Shown in pieces: positions 54,530-64,000 of a DNA stretch of 64,000 bases. Numbering within the stretch: position 1 is the stretch's first letter; each line of letters starts with the position of its first letter. Position numbers and translations under genes: made by a program. Source of the stretch: Incurvaria masculella. Taxonomy: Eukaryota > Arthropoda > Insecta > Lepidoptera > Incurvariidae. The notes below the pieces were generated by a model. That model saw nothing but the letters and a program-made list of their open reading frames with translations, had not been told where the DNA came from and did no database searches. Location: contig OX335641.1 in the NCBI GenBank assembly GCA_946894095.1, positions 14,588,501 to 14,652,500 on the forward strand. Direction: 5' to 3'.

Positions 54530-55365
54530 CCCAGTTATTCCGGGGGTCACGACATTTTTGGTCACGATAAGGTAAATGGCTGAATCTGGGTTCACAGGTT
54601 AGAGACGAACCCTCTGATGCTAAATATGGCGGTCTGCCTGTGCCAAGTGGTTGCGTTATCTAGATTGGCTATATAAAATATATGTTGGTATGTACCTGCT
54701 GATGAATATACTGATTGTCTAGAAACATTGATACCTATTTTTATTATTATATATATATATTTTTTTTTATCTTTTGTTTTTTTATATTTATTTTTTACGT
54801 TTCTCCTTATGTTTGCGAGCGGTGGCATTAATTAATCAACTACTTAAGTTTTAAACTTATTTTGTGACTGGCAAAATATTTTTGCCAGTTCTTATGTGCA
54901 TGGAAGTATGCGACATTTATATCTTTGACATAGACCTAGCATAACGATTCTTGACATGTTTAAGTGTAGGTTACCTACCTACATATGAATGCAATAAAAC
55001 AATAAACAACAATAAACAATTAATTATACAACAATAACCAGTCGGTTTTTTAGTTAAATACTTAAATATACCTAAAGTTTATAACCTAAATCGCTTATAA
55101 CTACGAAATGCAACCAAACCTTTGTTCAGTTTTGGCATTGCTAACCAAGTATGTACTTAAACTTTCATGCTTCGTTATTTACAGCTATTTACCTTATTAT
55201 ATATATTTTTTGTCACCATAACTACTTTTTAAGGCGCCTTATGTAGGTAACGCAACCACTTGGCGCAGGCAGACTGACACATTTAGCTGCAGTGGGTTGG
55301 TCTTTATCCTGTGAACCCGGTTTCAGCCATTTACGTTATCGTTACCATTTTTGTCGTCACCTCCT
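54530..55365. mobile_element. large foldback element, about 125-bp arms
   Basis: 54541-54665 and 55240-55365 are inverted copies about 75 percent alike ('gccaagtggttgcgttatct' against 'aggtaacgcaaccacttggc'; 'gtaaatggctgaa' against 'ttcagccatttac'). The 570-bp interior is AT-rich and non-coding, with a perfect 10-bp hairpin (actggcaaaa-tat-ttttgccagt) near 54868-54890. Confidence 0.8.
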
Positions 55366-57559
55366 AGTCTAAGTAGAGCTCCGAGACAGTTACTACATAC
55401 CCTAGGAAACTCGCTAGGAACGGGAAGAACCGACTTTGGAAGTAAAAACCCAGGAGAAAAAAACAGTCGTTCGAACATTGATGGCAGTTGAGCTCTTTTT
55501 CGAGAACATTATCCAGCCTTCCGCCTTGGCTTATGTATCTCAGTTCCTCCAATCCCTGAAAAAGATATAAGTATAGGTACCCCTCATGTCCCGTGCTGTC
55601 ATCTGTGTGTCAATCATATCTAGAGACAGAAAATTATTGATGAAGATTAGAAATAGCATATTTTATGACAGCCTAACAGTCCTTGGGCTGGGTTTCATAA
55701 TAAATAAATTATTAAATGATAGATTGTTGCTAGTGCCAATCTTAATAATATTTACTTAAAAAAATATCAATAAATTATAAAACTTTTTAAAAACAAGTTT
55801 TTATTCATTCGGTGGTACTAAAATGAAAACAACAATTTTATGAACCTAGTAGTGTTATGTATCAGTCTGTAACCTCAAATTATTTTAAAAGCCTGTAACT
55901 CGCAAGAAATTTATTAAGTTTGAATTCCCCTTTCTCTCTTTTTAGAGTTCTTTCAAAAATGGCTAAAAGGGGACCCTCATCGTTTGGCTCTAGTGTCTGT
56001 CGGTCACACACATTATGTGTCGAATTGTTCTCCTATTAATGGTTGTTTAAAAATTATGAAAAAAAAAACTAATATAGGTACACTTATATAGTTGTACGCC
56101 AACTTATTATTTTTGCTTAAAACTTCATACTTCTTGTGAAAAGATATATTTCTGAAGCGTGGTTTTTTTAAGAAATTGAAAATTAATTATTATATCTTTT
56201 GTGGTCCCACGACCATGTCCGGCAGTGACGGGACCCTTGGCACGTGAACACATTCACGCTTGTTTTTTATTTTCGCTACAAGCTTTTAAAATTATTTATA
56301 TCACAGAATGAAGTGCATCAATTTATTATTTTAATTTTAGTACAACAGAAATATTTAATAAAAGCTTGTTTATACAAAGTTTTGTCATAAATAATTTTAT
56401 CCCTTAAAATTTTTAGTATTAAGATTTTTTGTAAACTTTCCGTAATCTTCGCAACCAACCTTTTATTTTGATACCCATATCATGATGGAAGAAAATTTGG
56501 TCCGCCATCTTGGGGCATCCGCCATATTTAATTTAGTATGATATCATTTTATTTTTCGTCCTCGCGAGTCTGACTTTCTGAACATTTATCATTTTAAAAA
56601 TAAATTAAAAATCTTTTATAATTATCGAACCTGCTCACAAAATTTCACGAGAATTGGTTGAGAAATGCGACCTGTAGAGTAGAAAAGCCGGAAAAGTTCT
56701 CTCGGCAATCTCGTTTTAACTTTTAATTTTCAGTATCTTTTTCACATTTATAGTAACAGTCTCCAGTGATTTTCCGCATACGAGCTGTTTTCCTATATTT
56801 TTTTAATTTTGTGTAAGAAATTTCCAAAAAAAATTAAAAGAAAGAAAGAAAATTAAAATTAAACAGAAATTAAAGACTTGTTTGCATATTTTAGTCCTTA
56901 TTTTAGATTATTGTGCAATCCCATGGATCGAGGTGTGGGCTGGACGAGGTTTAATCTCCATGACGTTTCTACAAGCACTCTTGGGCACCTTGGCATATTT
57001 ATGATCGTTATACGTAATTTTTCGCATGTTACGAGCAACAAATGTATTCATGCTCTAAGCACAATACTAGTATTTTTTTTAATTTTGGATTCTTATCCAT
57101 TACCTATTTCTATATCTATGTATCATTACCTATTTTTACCTTATTTTATGTTAAGGGTTTAGATAAATAAATCAATAATGGAATCACGTTATTTTCCGTC
57201 CGTCGGTCCTTCTGTCAAGACCCTAATCTAGAAAGGTTCATGTTTAAATATTAATCAAATACTAATCGCTACGGTCGCTTGGAAGGTGTACACAATTAAA
57301 GCTTCTAATTAAAAGATTCGCCCATTTACACGTATCACATATTTTGATACTGGTAAACTTACTGATCAAAACCTATGTAGTGAAATATATCCGTTCATTA
57401 TACGGTCCTGGCATGACACGTAATTTACTGTGTCGTGGTGGTTACTACATGGCGTTACAAAATAGTCCATGAATTGAATAAAACCTACCAGAATAAAAAA
57501 ACGCAATAATCTTGTAATTTCTACAATGGGTAAAATTGTGATGACATATTTGCAACACT
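55366..57559. other. AT-rich, no gene seen
   Basis: 'catcacaaaatttcacgagaa'-like wording near 56635 resembles common lepidopteran repeats but no second copy is in the window. The 94-codon plus frame at 56878 is Ile/Leu/Phe-rich by composition only. Confidence 0.4.
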
Positions 57560-57938
57560 GAAAAAGCGAAGCCTGCGAAGCACCGAGCGTGCGAGCGGCC
57601 GTCCACGCTCACTCGCTCACTAGCGCCACATTTTCCCGGACACGTGGCGGTCGGCGGCCCCGCAGTCGGAAAAATTCGCTGAAACTCTGTTAGTACGCAA
57701 CGCTCTCAAGAAACCAAATTATTAACAAGGTAGAAGATGCAACAGTGCATAGTTACGCTGTCGGCCGGTGGAAATTCGCGCGAAAACGAAGCGAAAACTT
57801 CACTGACACATCACTAAACTTTCTCCTCGGTCACCGTTTTATATATATCACTTCCGCCTAATACTCCAGACGCTCCGGGCGCTTTTTCAGGGCCCGCGCC
57901 GGGCGGGGGTGCGCGGGGGTGCGCGGGCGGGAACTCAC
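57560..57938 (-). promoter_or_regulatory. CpG-rich region with possible second start site
   Basis: GC-rich from 57560 to 57700, just downstream of the exon at 57939-58128. On the minus strand an initiator-like TGTCAGTG sits at about 57813-57806, upstream of the GC-rich part, and GTGAGC donor-like sites lie at about 57610-57625. This could be a further untranslated first exon. It is an inference from short motifs. Confidence 0.25.
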
Positions 57939-58128
57939 CGGGGGTATATCGAGTGAGAGCGCGGGGCGGGCCTCGAGTATCGTTGCGGGAGTCGGCGGTG
58001 AACTGAAGCTGGGCGGCGGCGGCGCCGGCGTCGGGAGCGCTCGGGACACGTCGGGAGGCGTCGGCGTCGCGGCGGAGCAGCGTCGCGACGTCACGCGCCC
58101 ACCGCGCGGTAAATTTAGCTTTTGGCAT
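57939..58128 (-). CDS. first coding exon, large unrecognised protein (N-terminus A)
   Basis: Encodes 63 residues plus one base. The ATG at 58128-58126 follows an in-frame TAA seven codons upstream with no AG between. It ends ACCCCCG|GTGAGT (GT at 57938-57937), phase 1. The protein starts MPKAKFTARWARDVATLLRR, a basic, possibly helical segment, followed by an Ala/Pro/Asp-rich linker and ends RALTRYTP. It is the shortest of three CpG-rich first exons sharing strand and donor phase, and would be the most upstream promoter of the gene. No family recognised; the size alone makes it less secure than the other two. Confidence 0.65.
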
Positions 58129-58260
58129 CGCCCGCCAGCCGTGCGTTTAATATAGACGTGAATACGCGGAACGTATAAGCGTTATATTCGAAGATGCGGT
58201 CGGCCGGTGATTATAGATAAATTACAGATTTATTAAATGGGGACTCTGATCTTTATTTTT
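58129..58260 (-). promoter_or_regulatory. 5' leader of exon A
   Basis: Immediately upstream of the ATG. Sequence turns AT-rich beyond about 58200, so a start site between 58150 and 58250 is likely; no clear core element is seen. Confidence 0.25.
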
Positions 58261-58539
58261 ATACTACCTAAGACTGAAACGCCGGATTACCTAAGAACCG
58301 GCCGGTTCCATCAGTGAATGTTACGACTTTTCGGATGCCACCTAAATTAGAAATGACATCTGTGATATGTATGTGATACTAAAATGAGCTTCATCGCAAG
58401 AACAATTATTTTTCGGTAGCTGGATCACATGTGCTGATCAAAAAATATTTAAACGGAATATTTGAATTTCGAAATTAAATACTTCATTATTCTAATAATT
58501 TTCTGAAATAATTAGTGAATACTGCGACCGATTAGAAAA
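58261..58539. other. no gene seen
   Basis: AT-rich unique sequence up to the LINE fragment. Confidence 0.4.
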
Positions 58540-59735
58540 TGTCAATACTCATATGGGTCTGCATCTTTTACGCCATTGCCTGTATATGCCAAAATTAACT
58601 TACTTCCTTCGTTTTTGTCCGATTTGGAAGGAAAAAGACTTAATGAATGGTATTGATAATCATATGAGAATGCACCTGGAGAAAATGTTAAATACAAAGT
58701 CGTTGGATTCCTCCTGGACTCAGGCAACGCTTCCTGTAAAGTTTGGCGGTATTGAATAAGAAGAGTCGAAGACGTTTGCCTTCCTGCATTTATTTCTTCG
58801 GTTAAAAGCACGTATGATCTCATTGGTTCTATTCTCAATCCTTCACTTAGTGAATTTGAGGTCACCCTAGAAGGAGCTATTACTTCATGGAAGTCAATCT
58901 GTCTAACGGAAGAAGAACCGTGTCTATCTTCGGCTAAGAAACAATCAAAATGAGATACGCCTTTGGTTAAACTCATAATAACCTTTTAATTTTTTTTTCC
59001 ATAAACGACCGTGCACGTATTCTTGCGGTCTCTGAAAATGAATCTGGGGCTTGGCTACAAGCATACCCGTCTTGCCATTTAGGAACATTGCTAGATGCAA
59101 ATACAACCAGAATTGCAGTGGCACTACGTTTAGGTTCAAATATCTGTGAACCACACTTATGTGTATGTGGTACCCAAGTGGAAAGAAATGGTCACCATGG
59201 CCTTTCACGTTGTAAAAGTGCAGGAAGATTTTCTAGACATAGCGCACTCAACGCCATCATAAAGTCTGGAATAAACACCGTCCATGTTCCATCTGTTCTA
59301 GAGCCCAGCGGCGTTTCCCGCCAGGATGGCAAACGCCCAGACGGAATGAGTCTTGTGCCCTGGATTAAAGGTAGGTCTCTGTTGTGGGACGCGACTTGCG
59401 TCGACACTTTGGCACAGAGTCATGTACTAGCTTCTTCGAGAACAGCTGGTGCCGCCGCGGCCAGAGCGGAGAACCTTAAGCGCGGCAAATACAAAGACCT
59501 TTTAAAGGACTTTGAATTTGTCGCGTTTGCGGTAGAAACGTTTGGGCCGTGGAGCGCAGACGCAAAGGCTTTCTCGGAGAGACTTTGTGTCAAATTGAGG
59601 GAGGAAACCGGGGTCCCACAATCGGGGGCCTACTTTTACCAAAAAAATTGTCTGGCTATTCAGCGCGGAAACGCCGCTAGTGTTCTAGGAACATTAAAAA
59701 AAGACGTTGCAGAAGAATATTTTAATTTAGTTTAG
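58540..59735 (+). pseudogene. LINE C-terminal region with RLE-like endonuclease (copy 2)
   Basis: Begins past the reverse transcriptase with HLLRHCLYMPKLTYFLRF and ATLPVKFGG, then a frameshift and stop near 58757, RVEDVCLPAFIS, GSILNPSLSEFEV and a stop at about 58951. From about 59010 the frame is open for some 240 codons to 59735: ARILAVSENESGAWLQA, LGTLLD, RIAVALRLG, a Cys/His knuckle (CVCGTQVERNGHHGLSRC), then KRPDGMSLVPWIKGR followed by LLWDATCVDTLAQSHV, and NAASVLGT at the end. The spacing of RPD and the later Asp fits the PD-(D/E)XK restriction-like nuclease of R2-type elements. The RT itself is missing. Copies 1 and 3 lie at 40938 and 61483. Confidence 0.8.
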
Positions 59736-60039
59736 TTATAATTATTTTATTTTTGTTATGAAATATTGTTTTCGATTAAATTGTGTTATGCACGTTATAA
59801 AAAAAAAATTTTTATAAAATTGAAAGTTTGTATGTTTGTATATTTGGATGTTTAGATTTTTCTTACCCGATCACGCAAAAGCGGCTCAACTTTAGATACA
59901 ATTTGACACATACGATAGTTGATTACCTGGATTAACACATACATTCTTTTTATCGCGTTATAATGTAAAGTTCCTTTGGAATAATCAAAAAATGAAATAC
60001 AGGACGTATCAATTTGAAATTTCGTAGATATGTATTATG
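59736..60039. other. no gene; LINE 3' flank
   Basis: AT-rich, with 'gaaagtttgtatgtttgtat' and 'ggatgtttagatttttctta', phrases seen in insect repeats. It may be part of the family S copy that follows. Confidence 0.4.
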
Positions 60040-60166
60040 TTATATATTGTATATTGTCCTGGACCAGCCTTTTGGAACAGCAACTTTTTTATCCAGGAAA
60101 CATTTCAGCCCGACATCGGTCCAAAACGACATTGACCCGAGCAGAGCTGGATACCTCAGCTAGTAA
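60040..60166. repeat. dispersed repeat family S (copy)
   Basis: 'ctggaccagccttttggaac', 'tcagcccgacatcggtccaa', 'aacgacattgacccgagcag' and 'ctcagctagta': matches 34996-35107 and the right end of 12616-12861. Confidence 0.8.
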
Positions 60167-60261
60167 AAGCTTATATTTGTTCTTAGTGTATTAAAAACCA
60201 TATGAACGGCAGTGCCGTGGTTGAAATAATAAAGACCGCTAATGGAGATGCTATGAAGGAA

Positions 60262-60585
60262 ATTGGAAGTTAGGGTATCATACAGATCTTGAGAATCACT
60301 ATTACAGAGAGTTGGCAGAGGAAGTTGGAGTATCATACAGATCTTAAAAATCACTATTACAGAGAGTTGGCAGAGGAAGTTAGGGTATCATACAGATCTT
60401 GAGAATCACTATTATAGGGAGGTGGCAGAGAAAGTTTCGGTCTCATACAAATCTTCAGAATCACTGTTATAGAGAGTGGGCAGAGGTAGTTGGGGTATAA
60501 TACAGATCTTTAGAATCACTATTGTCGAGAGGTGACAGAGGAAGTTGGTGTATCAAACAGAACTTGAGAATTCATTATCACCAAC
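60262..60585. repeat. 55-bp minisatellite, about six units
   Basis: 'gtatcatacagatctt' at 60274, 60329, 60384 and onward at 55-base intervals, with 'aatcactattacagaga' and 'ggcagaggaagtt' in each unit. The first three are nearly identical; the last two are more diverged. Confidence 0.93.
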
Positions 60586-61349
60586 ATTTTGGGCATGTCT
60601 CGAGTGGCCGCCAAATCTTCAAATTCTAGAAAATGACTGAAGTTGCTGACGACCCAGAATTGCTCAAACGAGTGATAACCCGTAATGGATCATGAGTGTA
60701 ATGGGTATGACGTTTGAACAAAGGTAAAATCTTCGCAATGACAGACCAGAAGAGCCAGGGCCCAAAAATCACGTCTATCACGGCTCTTATACGACCTAGT
60801 AAATAATTACATAATACCCAAGTAACAATTTTCGCTTTACTTGTTCTGTGAGATCTTGTCAAATTTTATAATTCCGGGTCGCAAGAAGTACCCTATAGGT
60901 TTTTGATCAATAAGTTTTCGAGTATCAAAACATCCGACATAAACGACCGTATCCTTGATTCTTGCATAATTTCGTTATTCTTGATCTTGGGGGCGTAGTA
61001 ACTATTTGATTTAAATTTTCACTTGATACATTTTACCTTTTGCCATTCATGTCCAGTTAGCAGTATTGCATAAAGTTAATCAAAGCATGTACGTCTACAA
61101 AGTACCAAAGTACTTATTAGTTTTTACGTAAAAAAAATCACACCGAAACATACGGTTACAGGACAGAAAAGTGAACCGTAGCAAAAAGGGTTATGTCGTC
61201 ATGCCTTAATATCTCCAATAATATTAGACTCTAGGAAATCAACGTATGTATATCGAAAGTAAAAATATATTATCAGACGGTCGCTTGCTACCGCTATGAG
61301 CGACCGGACGGAATATCACTGATTTCTTGGAAGTTCGGCAAAGCATTTG
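60586..61349. other. no gene seen
   Basis: Unique AT-rich sequence; the flanking frames are short. Confidence 0.4.
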
Positions 61350-61430
61350 GTAAGATACCCCGACATGGTTGGTACCATCGTATTGAATGAAAGATATTTG
61401 GTCGAAGCAGCAATGAAAATTGTAAAAAAA
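61350..61430 (+). repeat. SINE fragment, 7656-8068 family
   Basis: 'ggttggtaccatcgtattga' and 'ggtcgaagcagcaatgaaaa' match the SINE body; it runs into a short A tract. Confidence 0.7.
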
Positions 61431-61482
61431 AAATATCAATTTTTAACAAGTATAGCCTTGCTCTGTCAAGGACACCTTGGGT

Positions 61483-61790
61483 CAGTCGTATGTAACATCT
61501 TACTCTGCGGGAGCGGCAGCAACCATGGCCGAAACCGTTAAAGAACGCAAATACTCCACCATTTACGCGAACTACGACTTTTTGGCGTTCGCTGTGGAGA
61601 CATTAAGCGCATTGTAAAGAATATTATACACCATGGGGACCAGAAGCCAAAAACGTTTTGATAGTTTTAGACCCTATTCTCATCTGCGCTGTCGCGCCGA
61701 CACATACGCCGTGTCGCCGTGCTGAGAGGGACTGCTGTCAGCGTACTTGGAACCAAGCCGCAGGACAAATTAGATGATTCTTTTTAACCG
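61483..61790 (+). pseudogene. LINE C-terminal fragment (RLE-type family, copy 3)
   Basis: DTLGQSYVTS, SAGAAATMAETVKERKY and DFLAFAVETLSAL correspond to DTLAQSHVLAS, TAGAAAARAENLKRGKY and EFVAFAVETFG of copy 2. Later, in another frame, VSVLGT is still visible near 61740. Stop codons and shifts interrupt it. The 3' end runs into the 'accgacttcagaaaaggagg' motif. Confidence 0.75.
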
Positions 61791-61811
61791 ACTTCAGAAA
61801 AGGAGGAGCAA
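61786..61811. repeat. dispersed GGAGGAGG motif (inverted copy)
   Basis: 'taaccgacttcagaaaagga' then 'ggag' is the reverse of the motif at 27695 and 28229. Confidence 0.8.
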
Positions 61812-62039
61812 TTCGTCTGAATCTTTTTATAGGTATTTTTCAGGTTTTTTTTTCTGTGCAATATTATAGATTTATTTTTAGTCAGGTTATTATTGAATTT
61901 AGATTAATATTATATTTTTATTTTTTATAAATTTGTAAAGTTAAAATTATTTGAATAAAAAAAAAGTTTGTATCTGTGTGTTCCTATGATCGGCTCGTAT
62001 AAGTCACGTTCGGATAATAATCGAGGAAGCTTTCCAGCA

Positions 62040-62336
62040 ATGAAATGTTACTCTTCCGTGTTTTTAGAAATAATATTGTTTCCGTGCCGATCCGGCCCAA
62101 TTTCCATATCCTTTCCTCACGATATCATAGCGGGCCATCGGTGAAGCGTCCTGTCTCCGGGCGGTGGGCGGTGGGCGGTGAAGGGAGAGCCTCCGTGCAG
62201 TTGGGCGCGCGCACACGCGATCGTAGGGCGGTGCGACCTCGGTAGGGCACGATGCCGCGTGAGCCTTTCTTCGACAATTTTCATACTTCCGGCTAAACGG
62301 CCTATTTATTGATCGCAATATCTTGGGAAATTTCAT
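62040..62336. promoter_or_regulatory. CpG-rich region with GGGCGGT triplet
   Basis: 'gggcggtgggcggtgggcgg' at 62159-62180 gives three tandem GC boxes, followed by 'ggcgcgcgcacacgcgatcg'. A minus-strand frame of 90 codons (ATG at 62336) crosses the region but lacks a strong donor and any recognised motif. It could be a more distal promoter of the same gene. Confidence 0.3.
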
Positions 62337-62479
62337 TTATGTTATTAGCTATTTGATAAGGAACAAGAAAAATATTACAATTAAACAATAAAACCAATTA
62401 TCTCAAAAATCGTTTAGCTAATGCTGTGGCTTCGGTCGCATGTATCTAATGCATACATCTTTATATATGTATCTAAAGT

Positions 62480-62928
62480 ACCTTTACCTTGCGGGTTTTC
62501 AGGGGTGCAAGACCGGCAGTGCGATTACGCAAAATTTGAGGATGGTGCCGCGGTACGTGTAGGTGCGCCCCCGTCATTTCTAAAGCGCGATTACGAAGCC
62601 GTTTTTCATCCATCTACATCCAGCACGGACCAATCTGTGTCGACAATAGGTCAACTTTTGAGGTACTTGACTAGACGAGCAGACGAAATATGCGTTTACC
62701 TCCCCGCATTTGACAGTTCTTTGCCGTTTCGTAATACCGGTTCGACGCGAAATGTATGGAGTTGACCTAATTGCTGCGGGTAGCGCTGAGTGCCGCACCA
62801 TTTGTGAATGCATCGATTTCGTAATCGCAAAAGCTGTCATATTGCTGTAAGTACAGCAACCTACACCCAATGTTGTGCTTCGTAATTGCACTGCGGGTTC
62901 TACCTGAAAACCCGGAAGGTAAATGCAA
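62480..62928. mobile_element. TIR element of about 450 bp
   Basis: Arms of about 45 bp: 'tttaccttgcgggttttcag' with 'ccggcagtgcgattacg' at the left, and the inverse of 'cgtaattgcactgcgggttc' with 'ctgaaaacccggaaggtaaa' at the right. The 114-codon plus frame overlapping it has no transposase motif. Confidence 0.75.
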
Positions 62929-63222
62929 TTTTTTTCTCAAAATTCGGACAAAATATGAAAAAAAAAAATCGAATATCTACACATCGAATATAGAGAAGGC
63001 GCCCTTTGTGCCGCGTTTCATCGCCACAAGGCCATAATATCTGGACATACGTACACCTTCAGATAGGTACAAATAATTAGAAATACAGCATTGTAAACTA
63101 TTTAGGTTTTTTTTTATTCTGTCTCAATTTAAAAATTAAACTGGCCTATTCTTCCTGCTGTACTTTCTGCCTTCGCGTGTTCGGCAGGTTTTCTATTCAA
63201 CGTGTATATTATGTGCAGCCCC
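62929..63222. other. no gene seen
   Basis: AT-rich unique sequence. Confidence 0.4.
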
Positions 63223-63353
63223 CCCGGCGCGAGACGATTTCTTCCCCTTTCAAGCGCCAACGGCTGCGCAGAGACAAAACTGTATAGAATTTGGTTACTG
63301 CGCACCACTGAAAGGGTAGGCCTTGGAAGGAGAAGGAATCGTCTCGCGCCGGG
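63223..63353. repeat. short foldback, 17-bp perfect outer arms
   Basis: 'cccggcgcgagacgatt' and 'aatcgtctcgcgccggg' are exact inverses; pairing continues imperfectly inward ('tcttccccttt' against 'aaagggtaggccttggaagg'). About 130 bp, non-coding. Confidence 0.75.
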
Positions 63354-63793
63354 CCTATACTTGGATGCAAAAGTGGAACGACTTGAAATATTCTGCGACT
63401 TTTGTGATGGACAGAATAAGAACTATTACAGTCTTCAAGGTTTCTCCATAATCTCGTCCATGAGAACGTTCGTTCATGGAGAAGTCACTTACATACATGA
63501 AGCCCGATAAAAACATGGGCCTAATTAAAGAAACAAGCAACGTAGAACTGCCTGTAGAATAGGCTGAAGTTTTCAGGACTGCAATCCATTCCAATTATTA
63601 GATTTAGGTATTGTTATTAACTTCCAATAATATATTTTCTTGTGAAAACTGATTATAAAATAAATAAAAAATATTTTTTTCATAAAAGTAGGTTTCTACT
63701 TAAATACTGAGCAATAAGGATGAATGTCACGTGATTTTATTGTGAAATTGACATTCATCCTTTTCCCCCTGATGATTTCATTAATAATCTAGG
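63354..63793. other. no gene; palindromic pair
   Basis: 'aaggatgaatgtcacgtgat' near 63716 and 'gaaattgacattcatccttt' near 63744 are inverted partners with 14-bp perfect ends (aaggatgaatgtca). Otherwise unique. Confidence 0.5.
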
Positions 63794-64000
63794 TTAAGAA
63801 TGACCCGTAAGCTAAGCTCCCGATTCAAACGTAGTTTACTAATCATTTGGAAACCGCCATTCCAATTAAATTGATATTTAATATCTAATATCAGGTAACA
63901 AATATCTGTGTCTGCACGCTCTTGTTTTTTTTAATAATCCAAACAGAATGAAATTAAATCAAAAACAAAATCTTCATACGAATTTTGTTTTCTCTGTGGT
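63794..64000. mobile_element. foldback MITE (family V, copy 3, cut by window end)
   Basis: TTAA at 63794-63797, then 'gaatgacccgtaagctaagc' and the same arm blocks as 4122-4501 ('gtagtttactaatcatttgg', 'caaatatctgtgtctgcacg'). The right arm lies beyond the window. Confidence 0.85.

Noticed and set aside
59192..59407. 71-codon minus frame
   Set aside because: Shadow of the LINE endonuclease region on the opposite strand.

Overview
The window reads as a stretch of insect nuclear genome, most probably from a moth or butterfly. It is AT-rich and almost wholly non-coding. It is filled with short dispersed repeats that, from general knowledge, are typical of Lepidoptera: a 'gtgcgagtcggactcgcac' family, an 'accgacttcaaaaaaggagg' motif, a repeat ending in a gcccggctccgctcggg-like block, tRNA-derived SINEs, foldback MITEs, mariner, Jockey/CR1-type LINEs and a Penelope-like element. 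No prokaryotic gene organisation, operon or CRISPR array is visible.

The only convincing host coding sequence is three separate GC-rich first coding exons, all on the minus strand: 58128-57939, 49019-48446 and 2126-1541. Each has an ATG shortly after an in-frame stop, with no splice acceptor between. Each ends at a good 5' splice site (GTGAGT, GTGAGT, GTATGC) in phase 1, leaving a lone G of the split codon. The simplest reading is three alternative promoters and N-termini of one large minus-strand gene whose shared exons lie to the left of the window, so most of the window would be its 5' introns. I do not recognise the protein; the N-termini are disordered and rich in Pro, Arg, Ala and Ser. 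Other CpG-rich islands (about 16.6, 18.3, 47.1, 57.6 and 62.1 kb) may be further promoters or enhancers.

Layout. 0-11.4 kb: the leftmost exon, then SINEs, a TTAA-ended foldback MITE, a 142-bp tandem array, a CpG-rich diverged triplication, a perfect 47-bp-arm hairpin and two abutting foldback MITEs. 11.4-24 kb: mostly unique DNA with TIR elements, 54-bp and 66-bp minisatellites and a nearly perfect 309-bp tandem duplication. 24-29 kb: nested insertions (SINE inside a hAT-type MITE inside a LINE; mariner inside a tRNA-Leu-like SINE). 29-43 kb: a LINE with an intact reverse transcriptase region and a (TAAA)n tail, whose 3' end opens a head-to-tail duplication of 3,267 bp, then two more LINE fragments. 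43-49 kb: a relatively repeat-poor stretch and the second exon. 49.5-56 kb: degenerate LINE, SINE and Penelope-like remnants and a large foldback. 57.5-64 kb: the third exon, a LINE fragment with a restriction-like endonuclease C-terminus, a 55-bp array and more TIR elements.

Nothing here looks like a multi-gene pathway. The interest lies in the shared splice phase of the three exons, two very young tandem duplications, datable nested insertions and several repeat families that recur within the window and so can be defined from it alone.
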